DNA from: Nitrososphaeraceae archaeon
Lineage (GTDB): Archaea; Thermoproteota; Nitrososphaeria; Nitrososphaerales; Nitrososphaeraceae
NCBI GenBank assembly: GCA_009377575.1
Contig: WHTU01000005.1
Location: 1 to 64,000, forward strand
Length of the DNA: 64,000 bases
Reading direction: 5' to 3'
The position numbers and the translations under genes are program-made. Shown here piece after piece: positions 44,280-53,210 of this stretch (within the stretch, counting starts at the first letter, position 1; each line of letters begins with the position of its first letter). The notes under the pieces were generated by a model, which was given only the letters and a program-made list of their open reading frames with translations, made no database searches and was not told where the DNA came from.

Positions 44280-45590
44280 GAGTAACCGCTCAATTTTGTC
44301 AATAATGAAGCCTACCATGTTTAGTAGGTATTCCAGATTTTTCCTGTCAATGGCAAGTGGAGGAATCAAGACTATTGTCTTTCCCAACGGCCTCAGGTAA
44401 ACCCCGGAGTTCAAGGCATTCTTAAAAATAAAAGAATCAACAGGTTCCCCAGTTTTCTTTCTTATTGCGTTTATCCCTCGTCTCGAAATGTCTAAACCTG
44501 CAAGCATTCCTTTATGACGCAAATTGCTGACAGCTGGAGAATTCTGAAAATCATATAACTTGTTTCTTATGTATCTTGAGTTCAGAGAAATATCTTTTAT
44601 TAAACCTCTTTTTCTATACAGTTTCAAATTGGCAATGGCAGTTGCGCAGCCGATAGGATGTCCACAAAATGTGTGACCGTGATAAAATTTAGCTCTCCTA
44701 TCAAGGAACGACCGAAATATTTCGGAGTTTGTTAATGTAACCGCTAATGGTGTGTATCCTGCAGTTAGGGATTTACCGAAACAAACGATATCCGGAATTG
44801 AATCTTGTTTCAAGTATTCCATCATGCTTCCAAGCCTACCGAACCCAGTGGCAATCTCATCCAAAATTAGAAGAATCCCGTACCTATTGGATAGCTCAGC
44901 TATCTTCTTTTGATATCCTTGTGGAAAAATCCTTACTCCGCCTGCAATCTGAGCGCCGCTCTCCATTACTAATGCGCAAGTCGTAGGGCAAATTTTCTTC
45001 AAATACGATTCGGTCTCCTCAAGGATCTCATCTAATTTAGACACACACCCGCTTAAATTTTGAGTAGGACTAGGAAGTCGAGTTACCTTTGTCAGCAGTG
45101 GTCTGTAGACTGAAAAGTATCCAGGGACATAACCCACGGACATTGCTCCGATTGTGTCACCGTGATAACCATGCCGGAGGGAGACAAAATGTTTCTTTTC
45201 CGGCTTACCTCGATTCTTGTAGTATTGTATAGCCATTTTCATCGCAACCTCTATAGCGGTAGAACCGTTATCGGAATAGAAAACGTGTTCCATTCCTTTT
45301 GATAACTTTAATAGCTCTAAGGAAAGTTCTATGGATGGTTTATTTGCTAGACCAAAGAGACTAGAATGTTGAAGTGTATTAATTTGATTTTTCATTTCTC
45401 TGACAATCTCCTTCTCTCCGTGGCCCCAAACATTGCACCACATACTTGCGACACCGTCAAGGTACTGACGGCCATCAGAATCTATAAGATGAAACCCTTT
45501 TCCTCTGGTTATTACCTTGTGCGTTGAGCTATCCCATTGGTTCATATCCGTATATGGATACCAAATGTGACGGTTATTGGTTAAAGCCAT
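44277..45590 (-). CDS. bioA: Adenosylmethionine-8-amino-7-oxononanoate aminotransferase
   Basis: A 437-residue class III aminotransferase that turns KAPA into DAPA with SAM as amino donor. HIWYPYTDMNQW and LDGVASMWCNVWGHGEKEI at the start mark BioA. SDNGSTAIEVAMKMAIQYY, RHGYHGDTIGAMSVG, LLILDEIATGFGR and the PLP-Lys in CFGKSLTAGYTPLAVT follow. The gene is divergent from bioD, 37 bases apart. A TATA box of minus orientation about 29 bases ahead implies a leaderless start. Confidence 0.95.
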   Translation of the reverse strand: MALTNNRHIWYPYTDMNQWDSSTHKVITRGKGFHLIDSDGRQYLDGVASMWCNVWGHGEKEIVREMKNQINTLQHSSLFGLANKPSIELSLELLKLSKGMEHVFYSDNGSTAIEVAMKMAIQYYKNRGKPEKKHFVSLRHGYHGDTIGAMSVGYVPGYFSVYRPLLTKVTRLPSPTQNLSGCVSKLDEILEETESYLKKICPTTCALVMESGAQIAGGVRIFPQGYQKKIAELSNRYGILLILDEIATGFGRLGSMMEYLKQDSIPDIVCFGKSLTAGYTPLAVTLTNSEIFRSFLDRRAKFYHGHTFCGHPIGCATAIANLKLYRKRGLIKDISLNSRYIRNKLYDFQNSPAVSNLRHKGMLAGLDISRRGINAIRKKTGEPVDSFIFKNALNSGVYLRPLGKTIVLIPPLAIDRKNLEYLLNMVGFIIDKIERLL

Positions 45591-45627
45591 ATTGATATAA
45601 AGCGAACTCGATCACTATTAAATTTCT
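45591..45627. promoter_or_regulatory. Overlapping divergent bioA/bioD promoters with a candidate operator
   Basis: The 37-base spacer holds both promoters. GATATAAAG at 45594-45602 serves bioD (GTG at 45628) and, on the other strand, AATTTAATAG (plus 45615-45624) serves bioA (ATG at 45590). Each box lies about 25-29 bases from its start, so each sits at the other's transcription start. The word AATAGTGATCG on the minus strand (plus 45609-45619) is found again in front of birA at 53219-53229. Confidence 0.6.
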
Positions 45628-46320
45628 GTGAAAGGAATATTTGTCACTGGAACCGATACTAACATTGGAAAGACATTCATATCATGCACGATAACGAGAG
45701 TTTTAAAGGAATACGGTATCGACGTAGGAGTAATGAAGCCTTTTGCTACATCGCATAGACGCTTCTCTTCTACGTTCAGTTCTGAAGATGTATGGAGACT
45801 TGCCCGTGCTGCCAATGTAGCTGATCCCGATGATTTGATGAACCCTTTTTTCTATCAAATTGGAACAGCTCCTTTTCTTGCCGCAACTATGAGCGGAAGG
45901 CCTACCCCCAACTTGAGTTTTGCAGTCAAAAAATTACGAAGATTGTCAAAGCAACACGAGTTTCTTGTGGTGGAAGGTATTGGGGGAATTATGGTACCCA
46001 TTTCTAGGAGGGAGACCCTTTTAGATTTTATCAAGATGGTTGGATTTCCTGCCATCATCGTGACCTCGCCAAAACTAGGGACTATAAACCATACACTGCT
46101 TACCTTCCATGCTTGCCTCAGTAGGAAAATTAGGGTATATGCGATAATCATCAATAAGAAGCCAGAGACAACTTCCAAGGTACAAGATCGCCTCGGATCG
46201 TTACTCTCTACACTTACGGGAGTAAAGAGAGTAATTGAAATTCCAAGAATTCGAAATGGCCACAATCTAAAAAGTGTGGAAAAATTAATAGCACGAGATC
46301 TTTTAGACCTTGAGCAGTAA
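45628..46320 (+). CDS. bioD: Dethiobiotin synthetase
   Basis: A 230-residue ATP-dependent synthetase that closes the ureido ring of dethiobiotin. KGIFVTGTDTNIGKTFIS is the P-loop, VGVMKPFAT follows, and FLVVEGIGGIMVPISRRETLLDFIKMVGFPAIIVTSPKLGTINHTLLT is the conserved middle. The GTG start at 45628 gives the family N-terminus. It faces away from bioA and shares its spacer with that promoter. Confidence 0.94.
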   Translation: MKGIFVTGTDTNIGKTFISCTITRVLKEYGIDVGVMKPFATSHRRFSSTFSSEDVWRLARAANVADPDDLMNPFFYQIGTAPFLAATMSGRPTPNLSFAVKKLRRLSKQHEFLVVEGIGGIMVPISRRETLLDFIKMVGFPAIIVTSPKLGTINHTLLTFHACLSRKIRVYAIIINKKPETTSKVQDRLGSLLSTLTGVKRVIEIPRIRNGHNLKSVEKLIARDLLDLEQ

Positions 46321-46572
46321 ACAATGTTCTAAGCCGTAGTCAATCTTTCAAAACTCGATATTTGAAACATTATTCCTCCGAGTGTTAATATTGGTCAGCG
46401 AAAATAATACATAGGGGCCACATACAAGAGTGTCCCATTTTTCAATAACCAAAAATCTATCGTGAGCCAAAATACCCCTGAACAAATCGGCTTTAAATGT
46501 CTATATTTGACTGTCCCTAATTGAGTAATGTTTCTAATTTCGAATTCTGAAATATAAAATGAAATGAGTTTT
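46321..46572. other. Convergent spacer between bioD and bioF
   Basis: No supported gene in 252 bases. CGATATTTGAAAC near 46356 and CGAATTCTGAAATATAAAAT at 46541-46560 resemble an AT-rich word seen elsewhere: the latter matches 57971-57990 at 18 of 20 bases. Confidence 0.35.
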
Positions 46573-47772
46573 CTATATCAATTTCAGTTTGGCGGCGGCA
46601 TACCTTATCGCATCCACGGCATTCAATATGTTCACGCGCGTATGTAAAGCCGAAATACTAATTCTAATTCTCGCACAACCCTTCTTAACTGTGGGAAATC
46701 TGATGGGTTGGGTTAGGATACCTTTTTTCAAGACTAGTTTAGAGAACCTGACGGCATTTTTTTCAGAGCCTATTAAGATTGGAATGATCTGAGTACGAGG
46801 CTGGTCAGCGACGAGTCCCATCTTGCAAAGCTCTCTTCCAAAAAAATCGATATTGCGGAACAACTTGTACTGTAGGTGACCGCTTTCTGCAATCTCCATA
46901 GCTGTCATTGCTGAAACACAAAGGTGGCTAGGAATGGACGATGTATAAATAAATTGTTTAGATCTGTTTATCAGTAGTTCTCGCATTTGTCTGGAAGTGG
47001 CAACGTATCCCCCAAAGCATCCTAACGCTTTGCTCAAGCTACTAATGTGAAAGTCAACCTTCGAGTTGACACCAAAATAGGAGGGAACCCCGGAAAAGGA
47101 ACGATCTCTCGGGTTTCCGAATATGAAATCTCCATGCGCGTCATCCACTACTAATAGTGCATCATGTGAATGACAGATATCACATATTTCCTTTAAATTT
47201 GCAAAATCTCCATCCATACTGAATACGCCTTCGGTAACCACTATCTTTCTGCGGGAACCCCGGGCCTGTTCAATTTTCTGTTCAAGATCGTGAACGTCAT
47301 TGTGTCTAAATATCCTGATTTCGGCGTCACTCAATCGACATCCGTCTATAATGCTTGCGTGGTTAAGCTCGTCACTAAAAATGACACAATTTTTACCACC
47401 TAAAACGGTAATGGTGCCAATGTTTGCCACGTAACCTGTAGGAAAAACCAATGCTGTCTGTGTATTTCGGTGAATGGCTAGCATATCCTCAAGACGCTCC
47501 AATTCAGGTGTATTTCCTGTGATAAGCCTCGAACTGCAGGGAGAAATCTGCCTCAGAGATTTCTTGGTGGATTTTATTACTTCTTTCCTGGTTGAGATAC
47601 CCATGTAATCATTGGAACAAAAATTCAAAATGTTACTCTGATTGTTGTGTCTAATTCTAACTGATCCCTTCAGACTATTGTCTATATTTAAGCTTCGATA
47701 AAGATCACAAGATCTTAGATAATCAAGTTCTCTTTTCGCGAAACCATAATGGTTAGGCTGGGTTGATACCAA
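46573..47772 (-). CDS. bioF: 8-amino-7-oxononanoate synthase
   Basis: A 399-residue alpha-oxoamine synthase that makes KAPA from pimeloyl thioester and alanine. NILNFCSNDYMGISTRKEV, SRLITGNTPELERLE, SDELNHASIIDGCRLS, LLVVDDAHGDFIFG and the PLP-Lys in SSLSKALGCFGGYVA are all present. It follows bioB with a 20-base overlap, so they are co-transcribed and translationally coupled. A gene for pimeloyl supply is not recognised here. Confidence 0.93.
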   Translation of the reverse strand: MVSTQPNHYGFAKRELDYLRSCDLYRSLNIDNSLKGSVRIRHNNQSNILNFCSNDYMGISTRKEVIKSTKKSLRQISPCSSRLITGNTPELERLEDMLAIHRNTQTALVFPTGYVANIGTITVLGGKNCVIFSDELNHASIIDGCRLSDAEIRIFRHNDVHDLEQKIEQARGSRRKIVVTEGVFSMDGDFANLKEICDICHSHDALLVVDDAHGDFIFGNPRDRSFSGVPSYFGVNSKVDFHISSLSKALGCFGGYVATSRQMRELLINRSKQFIYTSSIPSHLCVSAMTAMEIAESGHLQYKLFRNIDFFGRELCKMGLVADQPRTQIIPILIGSEKNAVRFSKLVLKKGILTQPIRFPTVKKGCARIRISISALHTRVNILNAVDAIRYAAAKLKLI

Positions 47773-48730
47773 TATCGTGAATCATTTGTATATCCCTACT
47801 TGGATCGTTACCATTTGTAGTTAAATATCCACCTATGATTATACCGTTCGCTCCTGCCTTTAATGCCAAATTGTCATCGTCTCTAAAGTATACTTCCCGC
47901 CCAGCAGCAATTTTGATAATTGGAGTAGGCATTAAGAACCTCCATACGGCGATTGTTTTGATTGCATCGATCGGGCTAACTCCATGAAGGTTTTCGAAAG
48001 GAGTTCCTGACTTAGGTATAAGAATGTTTATTGGAACCTCGTTTGGTGATAAATCCCTGATAGAATATGCAAGCTCTAGTCTCTGTTTCGTGGTTTCGCC
48101 CATCCCAATAATCCCGCCACAACATAGTTCAAGACCGGCTTCTTTAACTATGCGAGCAGTATTCACTCTATCTGAAAAATCGTGAGTTCTACAAATTTGT
48201 GAAAAATAGCTTTCAGACGTTTCTAGGTTGTGATTGTATCTCTTTACTCCAATCATCTTTAAATGTCTCGCCCGCTCCTTCGTCATGAAACCTAAAGAAA
48301 CATTTACATCAATCTCTAAATACTTCTTTATATATTCTATTATATCACATATATAATTAAAATCGCTTTCAGGCGGAGATCTGTATGCACATACCAAACA
48401 AAAGCTATTTGCACCCGAATCCTTGGCTTTTTGGGCCCTTTCTACCATTATCTTCTTAGAAAGTAAAGGATATTTGGTTATCTTGCTTTCATAAAAAGAA
48501 GATTGAGCACAGAAAGAACAGTCCTCCGGACAACTGCCAGATTTTGCATTAAGCAGCATTTCCACGTCTATCAAATCCTCACTAAATTTTCGAGCTATTC
48601 TGTTGGCTGTTTCTGCCAAGATTTGGACGTTAGTAGTATTGAGGAGTCGCTCAGCTTCTAGAAGTCGTATTTCAGCACCCGAATCGACCTTATTCTCCAT
48701 TTCATCTATGAACTCAACATCGTCCTTCAT
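47753..48730 (-). CDS. bioB: Biotin synthase
   Basis: A 325-residue radical-SAM enzyme that inserts sulfur into dethiobiotin. AKSGSCPEDCSFCAQSSFYESKI has the CxxxCxxC iron-sulfur site; AKDSGANSFCLVCAYRSPPE, RYNHNLETSESYFSQICRTH, CCGGIIGMGET and RVEPINILIPKSGTP-like segments follow, as does AGREVYFRDDD. It is the first gene of bioB-bioF. A TTAATTATAT box near 48759 and the octamer CTGGATCA at 48748-48755 lie just upstream. Confidence 0.95.
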   Translation of the reverse strand: MKDDVEFIDEMENKVDSGAEIRLLEAERLLNTTNVQILAETANRIARKFSEDLIDVEMLLNAKSGSCPEDCSFCAQSSFYESKITKYPLLSKKIMVERAQKAKDSGANSFCLVCAYRSPPESDFNYICDIIEYIKKYLEIDVNVSLGFMTKERARHLKMIGVKRYNHNLETSESYFSQICRTHDFSDRVNTARIVKEAGLELCCGGIIGMGETTKQRLELAYSIRDLSPNEVPINILIPKSGTPFENLHGVSPIDAIKTIAVWRFLMPTPIIKIAAGREVYFRDDDNLALKAGANGIIIGGYLTTNGNDPSRDIQMIHDIGINPA

Positions 48731-48747
48731 TGATCTATGGGAGAATA

Positions 48748-48755
48748 CTGGATCA
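48748..48755 (-). promoter_or_regulatory. Octamer shared with the bioA promoter
   Basis: CTGGATCA here and CTCGATCA at 45607-45614 stand 18 and 17 bases from the bioB and bioA starts and directly adjoin the TATA box in both. This may be part of a biotin-regulon site, though seven of eight bases is weak by itself. Confidence 0.35.
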
Positions 48756-48850
48756 TATAATTAACTTTCGGATTCATTTGTAGCGTTACAAAAGCTTTCA
48801 GAATACGAAATTTGAAATATTTTAATAAGTTTCCATGCTAAAAAAATGCG

Positions 48851-49174
48851 ATGAAGAAAATTAGTTTGAGTCTCGATCTTTCGGAAAACGAATACACTGA
48901 GATATCTACATACTTCAGATCGCTGCCGGCCCCCATGTTATTGTTCGGGCTGAGATTTGCGTACAAAAGATACTTGGCCGTTTCTGGAGGCTACTTATTC
49001 CCTGGGAGAAAGAGTATCGTCAAAAGAGAAACGCACTTGCTAACCAAGCCTCAGGCTAAGCGTCGCCTCAAAAATTGGAAATCAATGATACGAATATATC
49101 GAGAGAAAGGCTATAGCTATCCAACAATCTCTAGGATAAAAAAGCGGCTAACCAAGATCAATGCAGAAAGCTAA
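48851..49174 (+). CDS. Hypothetical basic protein
   Basis: A 107-residue Lys/Arg-rich protein of unknown family. It opens KKISLSLDLSENEYTEISTYFRS, has a middle hydrophobic stretch PAPMLLFGLRFAYKRYLAV and ends KGYSYPTISRIKKRLTKINAES, which could be a helix-turn-helix. The AT-rich AAATATTTTAATAAG about 30 bases before the ATG fits a TATA box, which makes it a probable real gene. It diverges from bioB and may bind nucleic acid. Confidence 0.55.
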   Translation: MKKISLSLDLSENEYTEISTYFRSLPAPMLLFGLRFAYKRYLAVSGGYLFPGRKSIVKRETHLLTKPQAKRRLKNWKSMIRIYREKGYSYPTISRIKKRLTKINAES

Positions 49175-49257
49175 CTCATGACTCTCTCGTCTCGATTTGT
49201 AGATACGATTACAGTATTATCATTCGACTATGCTTGTATTCCGAACATGATCTTTCA

Positions 49258-50208
49258 CTATGCTACAGGATATTGTCCACATTGCTGGCAGTAGTTTGAA
49301 AGGAAGGACACGCAATTACCACAACCAGAACAAGTCAATTCGGGACAATCACACTTCTCTTGGAGAGAAAAATTGCGAATGAAGCTCCTGAAATAATGTA
49401 GATGCTCCTTGTCTCTTACGATTACACCATTGCCCTTTGCCATACGTGCCTCTTCGACGAACGAAAAATCGGTGTAGGTATTTTCAAGGACTTCTCTAAT
49501 TCTTGATATACCAGCCCCTTCTTCCTGTGCCTGTTTCGTTCTCCAACATAAATCCTCTCCTAGCTCATTTCGATAACAGCGTCGTAATACTATTTTGCCC
49601 CAAATCCTATTTCTGTAAAACGAAACCAGGTCTGAAATTGGAATTAGTTCGGCTATACGAACTACTTTTTCATTAAGAAATGGAGCAATGATCTTCACCT
49701 TCAGACTATCCCCTATGCTAAATGATGGGAAGGTCATTATTGTTCTTAAACGGGATATTTCGCTCTCGAGACGTGACGAGTTATCTAAATATCTTTTGAG
49801 AAAATTGTAGCCTGCAAATATTTCGTCCCCACCGTCACCAGTGTAGACACATTCAAATCCATTGGAGTTAGCTACTTCCAATGCAGCATAGGGAACAACA
49901 GAGTTCCTAATTGTTATTGGATCAAAGGTTCTTAATGCGATAATGACTCTATCGATTAATCTTAACACTTCTTGAGTTGAGAGGATTCTTGTTATCTTCT
50001 TTCTGACGAATTTGAGAGCGGCAGCATCTGCATATTTCAAGTCAGTTGCTTCAGAGCCAAAACCTATAGTGATGGAATACTCAGGCTGACGAATGGCCGC
50101 TATAATAGTGCTATCTAATCCACCTGAAAGCAGGACAGTATCGCACACTTCATCCCAAACTGCAGAGCGAACGCAATCCTTTAATCTCTTGCATAGCTCA
50201 TTCTTCAA
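49258..50208 (-). CDS. Asparagine-synthase-like PP-loop protein with a Cys-rich C-terminus
   Basis: A 316-residue protein of the asparagine synthase C-terminal type: LLSGGLDSTIIAAI is the PP-loop that binds ATP, and CVYTGDGGDEIFAGYNFL and GEDLCWRTKQAQEEGAGISRIREVL match the family. It lacks the N-terminal glutaminase domain. The tail has seven cysteines at 286, 288, 293, 296, 299, 307 and 310, which look like zinc or iron-sulfur ligands. It may make Asn with free ammonia, or amidate or thiolate something else. The start at 50208 is a normal ATG. Confidence 0.75.
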   Translation of the reverse strand: MKNELCKRLKDCVRSAVWDEVCDTVLLSGGLDSTIIAAIRQPEYSITIGFGSEATDLKYADAAALKFVRKKITRILSTQEVLRLIDRVIIALRTFDPITIRNSVVPYAALEVANSNGFECVYTGDGGDEIFAGYNFLKRYLDNSSRLESEISRLRTIMTFPSFSIGDSLKVKIIAPFLNEKVVRIAELIPISDLVSFYRNRIWGKIVLRRCYRNELGEDLCWRTKQAQEEGAGISRIREVLENTYTDFSFVEEARMAKGNGVIVRDKEHLHYFRSFIRNFSLQEKCDCPELTCSGCGNCVSFLSNYCQQCGQYPVA

Positions 50209-50299
50209 TTGTAAAGGAAGAGGTTAGCTATCTCTATATCACTTATTCGAAATTGCCAGTGAAACTCACCCTATAGATGAAAGGACACTAGTCATTTAA

Positions 50300-50623
50300 C
50301 TAGCTCACACTGCTGTATACATGATCTGGAGATTTCGGAGAATCAGGGTCTTTCTCAAGATCCAAAATTTCGGGAACGGAGGGAAGCATAGATACCATCT
50401 GTTCATATTTTCTGAGATAGAATACTCCTGATTCAGTCGTCCTATATAGCCCAGTAGTACCAGAGTATTCAATCAGTTCCTTTTCTATCCCAATGGCCAG
50501 ATACCGAATTAGTTGTGAGTGTGAAATGGCAGCTGTATTCATCATGCTTGTCTTATACTCCCAGCCGTTAGTCGCAGATCGGAGAATTGACGCCATAACT
50601 TCAATGTCTGAGCGGTTCTTCAT
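50300..50623 (-). CDS. Winged-helix DNA-binding protein
   Basis: A 107-residue protein with a winged helix: NRSDIEVMASILRSATNGWEYKTSMMNTAAISHSQLIRYLAIGIEKELIEYSGTTGLYRTTESGVFYLRKYEQM. It resembles the ArnR1-like family, which is abundant in Thaumarchaeota and holds one-domain regulators. A sequence PSVPEILDLEKDPDSPKSPDH forms a flexible tail. Targets are unknown. It lies between the asparagine-synthase-like gene and thrC. Confidence 0.82.
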   Translation of the reverse strand: MKNRSDIEVMASILRSATNGWEYKTSMMNTAAISHSQLIRYLAIGIEKELIEYSGTTGLYRTTESGVFYLRKYEQMVSMLPSVPEILDLEKDPDSPKSPDHVYSSVS

Positions 50624-50841
50624 CGGTATCCGATTCCTGAGTTGACGTAAGAGAATAAAAAATGCTTGGCCAAATTATCACGACAATACGTTCGGATATT
50701 TCTTACATTCTTAAACTTCGTTCTCCTCCACCTTATGCCTCAGTGACTCGGGTTTACTTCAGCATTACGAATATTAGATTGTGACAGATTTCCAGCTTAC
50801 ATGGTCTGACATTCCTTATGAATTATTCAGGAAAAAAACAA

Positions 50842-50850
50842 TTTATATAA
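50842..50850 (+). promoter_or_regulatory. TATA box of thrC
   Basis: TTTATATAA is centred about 26 bases before the ATG at 50872, which implies a leaderless thrC transcript. ATTTCAAAT at 50861-50869 lies between. Confidence 0.55.
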
Positions 50851-50871
50851 ACTGTAGACGATTTCAAATTT

Positions 50872-52209
50872 ATGAAAGAGAAGGCGATAAAGAGGTGCAT
50901 TAATCCAAAGTGTGGAAAATCTTTCGATATCATGAGCGAAGCCTATTCGTGTTCATGCAATTCTTTGTTAGATGTTATTTACCTTGACAAACCGAAAAAG
51001 GAATTAAGAGAAAAATTTTATTCACGGAGAAATCACGGTGGAAACATATACAATGAAAGCGGGGTTTGGCGTTTTCGCGATCTTATTAACTTTCTTGGAA
51101 TTGATATAGAAGACTTGGATGAGTGCGCAAAAATACTTGTATCACTCGATGGAGCAGAAGGGAGACTTTCAAAACCCTACAGGATGAGCAGAGTAGCGGG
51201 ATACGTTGGTTTGGATCAGAATTGCCTTCTATTACAGCCAGAAGGCTACAACCCAAGCGGATCTTTTAAGGACAATGGTATGTCAACTGCAATAACGCAT
51301 GCGAAAGCTACCGGTGTGAGCAAAATTATCTGTGCATCAACCGGAAATACTTCCGCCTCAGCCGCAATGTACGCGGCCAACGAAAATATGAGATGCGAAG
51401 TCTATATCCCAAAAGGAGAAATTGCTGCTGGAAAATTAGGGCAGGCATTCCAATTTGGTGCCCAAGTGATACAAGTAGATGGAAATTTTGATGATGCTCT
51501 CAATCAATCGTTGGCAAAAGTAAATCTCAAAAATGGATATACGGTAAATTCTGTGAATCCGTTTAGGCTAGAAGGCCAAAAGACAATAGTATATAGGATC
51601 CTAGAGAACCTAGACTGGAATCCTCCGGATTGGCTTGTATATCCTGGTGGAGCACTTGGAAATACTGCTAGTTGTGGAAAATGCTTAATGGAGTTATATG
51701 ATTGGGGATGGATTAAGAAGGTGCCTAGGTTGATTGTCGTAAACTCAAGCGGTGCAAATACCTTCTTTGAACTAGTGAATGGCAAATTTGAAGGCCAAAA
51801 ACTTGTCTGGAACGATGGAAATTTCGACGTTGATCTATTGAACAGATACTATGACTCCAAGGACAGTAAGGCTTTATACCCCAAGACTAGAGCAACCGCG
51901 ATACAAATTGGAAAACCTCCCAATATTGCAAAAGCGCTTCGAGCGATAGAGTTCACAGATGGGCTAGTAGTACAAGTCGACGATAAGGAGATGAGTCATG
52001 GGATGGCAGTCGTAGGTTTGAACGGATTTGACTGTGAAATGGCATCTGGCGCCGTCCCTGCCGGCATCAAAGTATTAAGGGAGCAAGAAGTGATAAAAGA
52101 GGATGACATCACAGTCGGGATCCTAACTGGGAGGCAGAAAGACCCCACGTTGGCAGTAGAGTATCACACTGACCCCAGAAATATATTCGCGAGGCCCCCT
52201 ATCATTTAG
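50872..52209 (+). CDS. thrC: Threonine synthase
   Basis: A 445-residue PLP enzyme that makes threonine from O-phosphohomoserine. An N-terminal zinc ribbon (CINPKCGK with C9 and C14, then CSC with C27 and C29) precedes the fold. The PLP Lys is K133 in GYNPSGSFKDNGMSTA; ICASTGNTSASAAMYAA binds phosphate and VYPGGALGNTASCGK is typical. A TATA box at 50842-50850 gives a leaderless transcript. No other threonine gene is adjacent. Confidence 0.93.
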   Translation: MKEKAIKRCINPKCGKSFDIMSEAYSCSCNSLLDVIYLDKPKKELREKFYSRRNHGGNIYNESGVWRFRDLINFLGIDIEDLDECAKILVSLDGAEGRLSKPYRMSRVAGYVGLDQNCLLLQPEGYNPSGSFKDNGMSTAITHAKATGVSKIICASTGNTSASAAMYAANENMRCEVYIPKGEIAAGKLGQAFQFGAQVIQVDGNFDDALNQSLAKVNLKNGYTVNSVNPFRLEGQKTIVYRILENLDWNPPDWLVYPGGALGNTASCGKCLMELYDWGWIKKVPRLIVVNSSGANTFFELVNGKFEGQKLVWNDGNFDVDLLNRYYDSKDSKALYPKTRATAIQIGKPPNIAKALRAIEFTDGLVVQVDDKEMSHGMAVVGLNGFDCEMASGAVPAGIKVLREQEVIKEDDITVGILTGRQKDPTLAVEYHTDPRNIFARPPII

Positions 52210-52241
52210 ACCTACTATGGCGCAGTCATTGCCTATTTCTA

Positions 52242-53210
52242 TCACAAGTTTGTCAAGTTCAAGGGTGGATGAGCAGCCAACAGATAGCTAACGATCAGCA
52301 TCGTCCCGGTAATTCGAGCAAGAACCAGAGTCGATCCCATAGCGACTAACAAATCTTCAGGAGATGCTTTCTTTATCGCTTTTATCGCCTTGAGTAAATA
52401 AGGCGTGGAAATAAAGCAGATCACCGAATAGCTCACAATCTGATTAAACAGTATCCCCAATACAATTAGGATGTACGGAGATATAAGAAGAATAGGATAC
52501 AACTTTAGCGCCCGCTCTTTGCCAAGGCTAATAACAAGCGTTTTTCTTCCTTTTGACTTGTCTGCATCAAAGTCTGGGAATGACGTTACATACAAGACAC
52601 AACTTGATAGTATTCCAATTATTATCCCGTTATAGAGGGGGTTAATTTCAAGTGAATTTGTTAGAACGAAGTATGTGCCGAAAACGATAAGAGCACCTTT
52701 GACGGCAACAAAAGTTTCCCCTAGTCCATGATAAACAAGTTTATTTGAATAAGTGTAAACTGAAAAAACTGCTACTCCCAGAACTAGTCCCACTATCGGA
52801 CCTCTCAAGATTATAAAATAAATCCCTATTAAAGATCCCAAAACAAGGAACACTAAGCCAACGACGTAAACATGTTTCGCCTTAAGTAGACCACGGGGCA
52901 ATACTCCTGTACCCCCACTAAATTTTGTTCGTCTTGTAATTTTATCTATCCCTTTCACATAGTCCCAGTAATCATTCAATAGGTCTATGCTGAGATGTAA
53001 AAACACTACGCCAGTAAGAATGAGTATAGTGTACGAAAAGTTGACCAGAGAAGTCTCATAGTAAACCATAGATACTCCTAGAAGAACCGCAATGATCGAT
53101 GATAATACAAACCTTAATCTTAATATTCTAGACCAAGCAAACAATGGATTCCTAAGTTCCATCTCTTTTTTGTTGTCACCAAGCCATTCAATCTTAATAC
53201 TACCTTTCAC
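52242..53210 (-). CDS. UbiA-family prenyltransferase (MenA-like)
   Basis: A 322-residue membrane protein with about eight helices. The two Asp-rich motifs are DLLNDYWDYVKGID and DFDADKSKGRKTL, and between them is RRTKFSGGTGVLPRG. These match MenA-type 1,4-dihydroxy-2-naphthoate polyprenyltransferase, which makes demethylmenaquinone, though related UbiA enzymes make archaeal lipids. A quinone role is likely because Thaumarchaeota use menaquinones. GTG start at 53210, 51 bases from birA on the other strand. Confidence 0.85.
   Translation of the reverse strand: MKGSIKIEWLGDNKKEMELRNPLFAWSRILRLRFVLSSIIAVLLGVSMVYYETSLVNFSYTILILTGVVFLHLSIDLLNDYWDYVKGIDKITRRTKFSGGTGVLPRGLLKAKHVYVVGLVFLVLGSLIGIYFIILRGPIVGLVLGVAVFSVYTYSNKLVYHGLGETFVAVKGALIVFGTYFVLTNSLEINPLYNGIIIGILSSCVLYVTSFPDFDADKSKGRKTLVISLGKERALKLYPILLISPYILIVLGILFNQIVSYSVICFISTPYLLKAIKAIKKASPEDLLVAMGSTLVLARITGTMLIVSYLLAAHPPLNLTNL

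Noticed and set aside
50229-50245. CTATATCACT upstream of the asparagine-synthase-like gene, shared with the birA inverted repeat
   Set aside because: Only part of one half-site plus AT-rich flank; a match of this length is likely by chance across all spacers.
50660-50785. A 40-codon frame starting MLGQIITTIRS before thrC
   Set aside because: No promoter or ribosome site at a fitting distance, ordinary composition, no recognisable motif.
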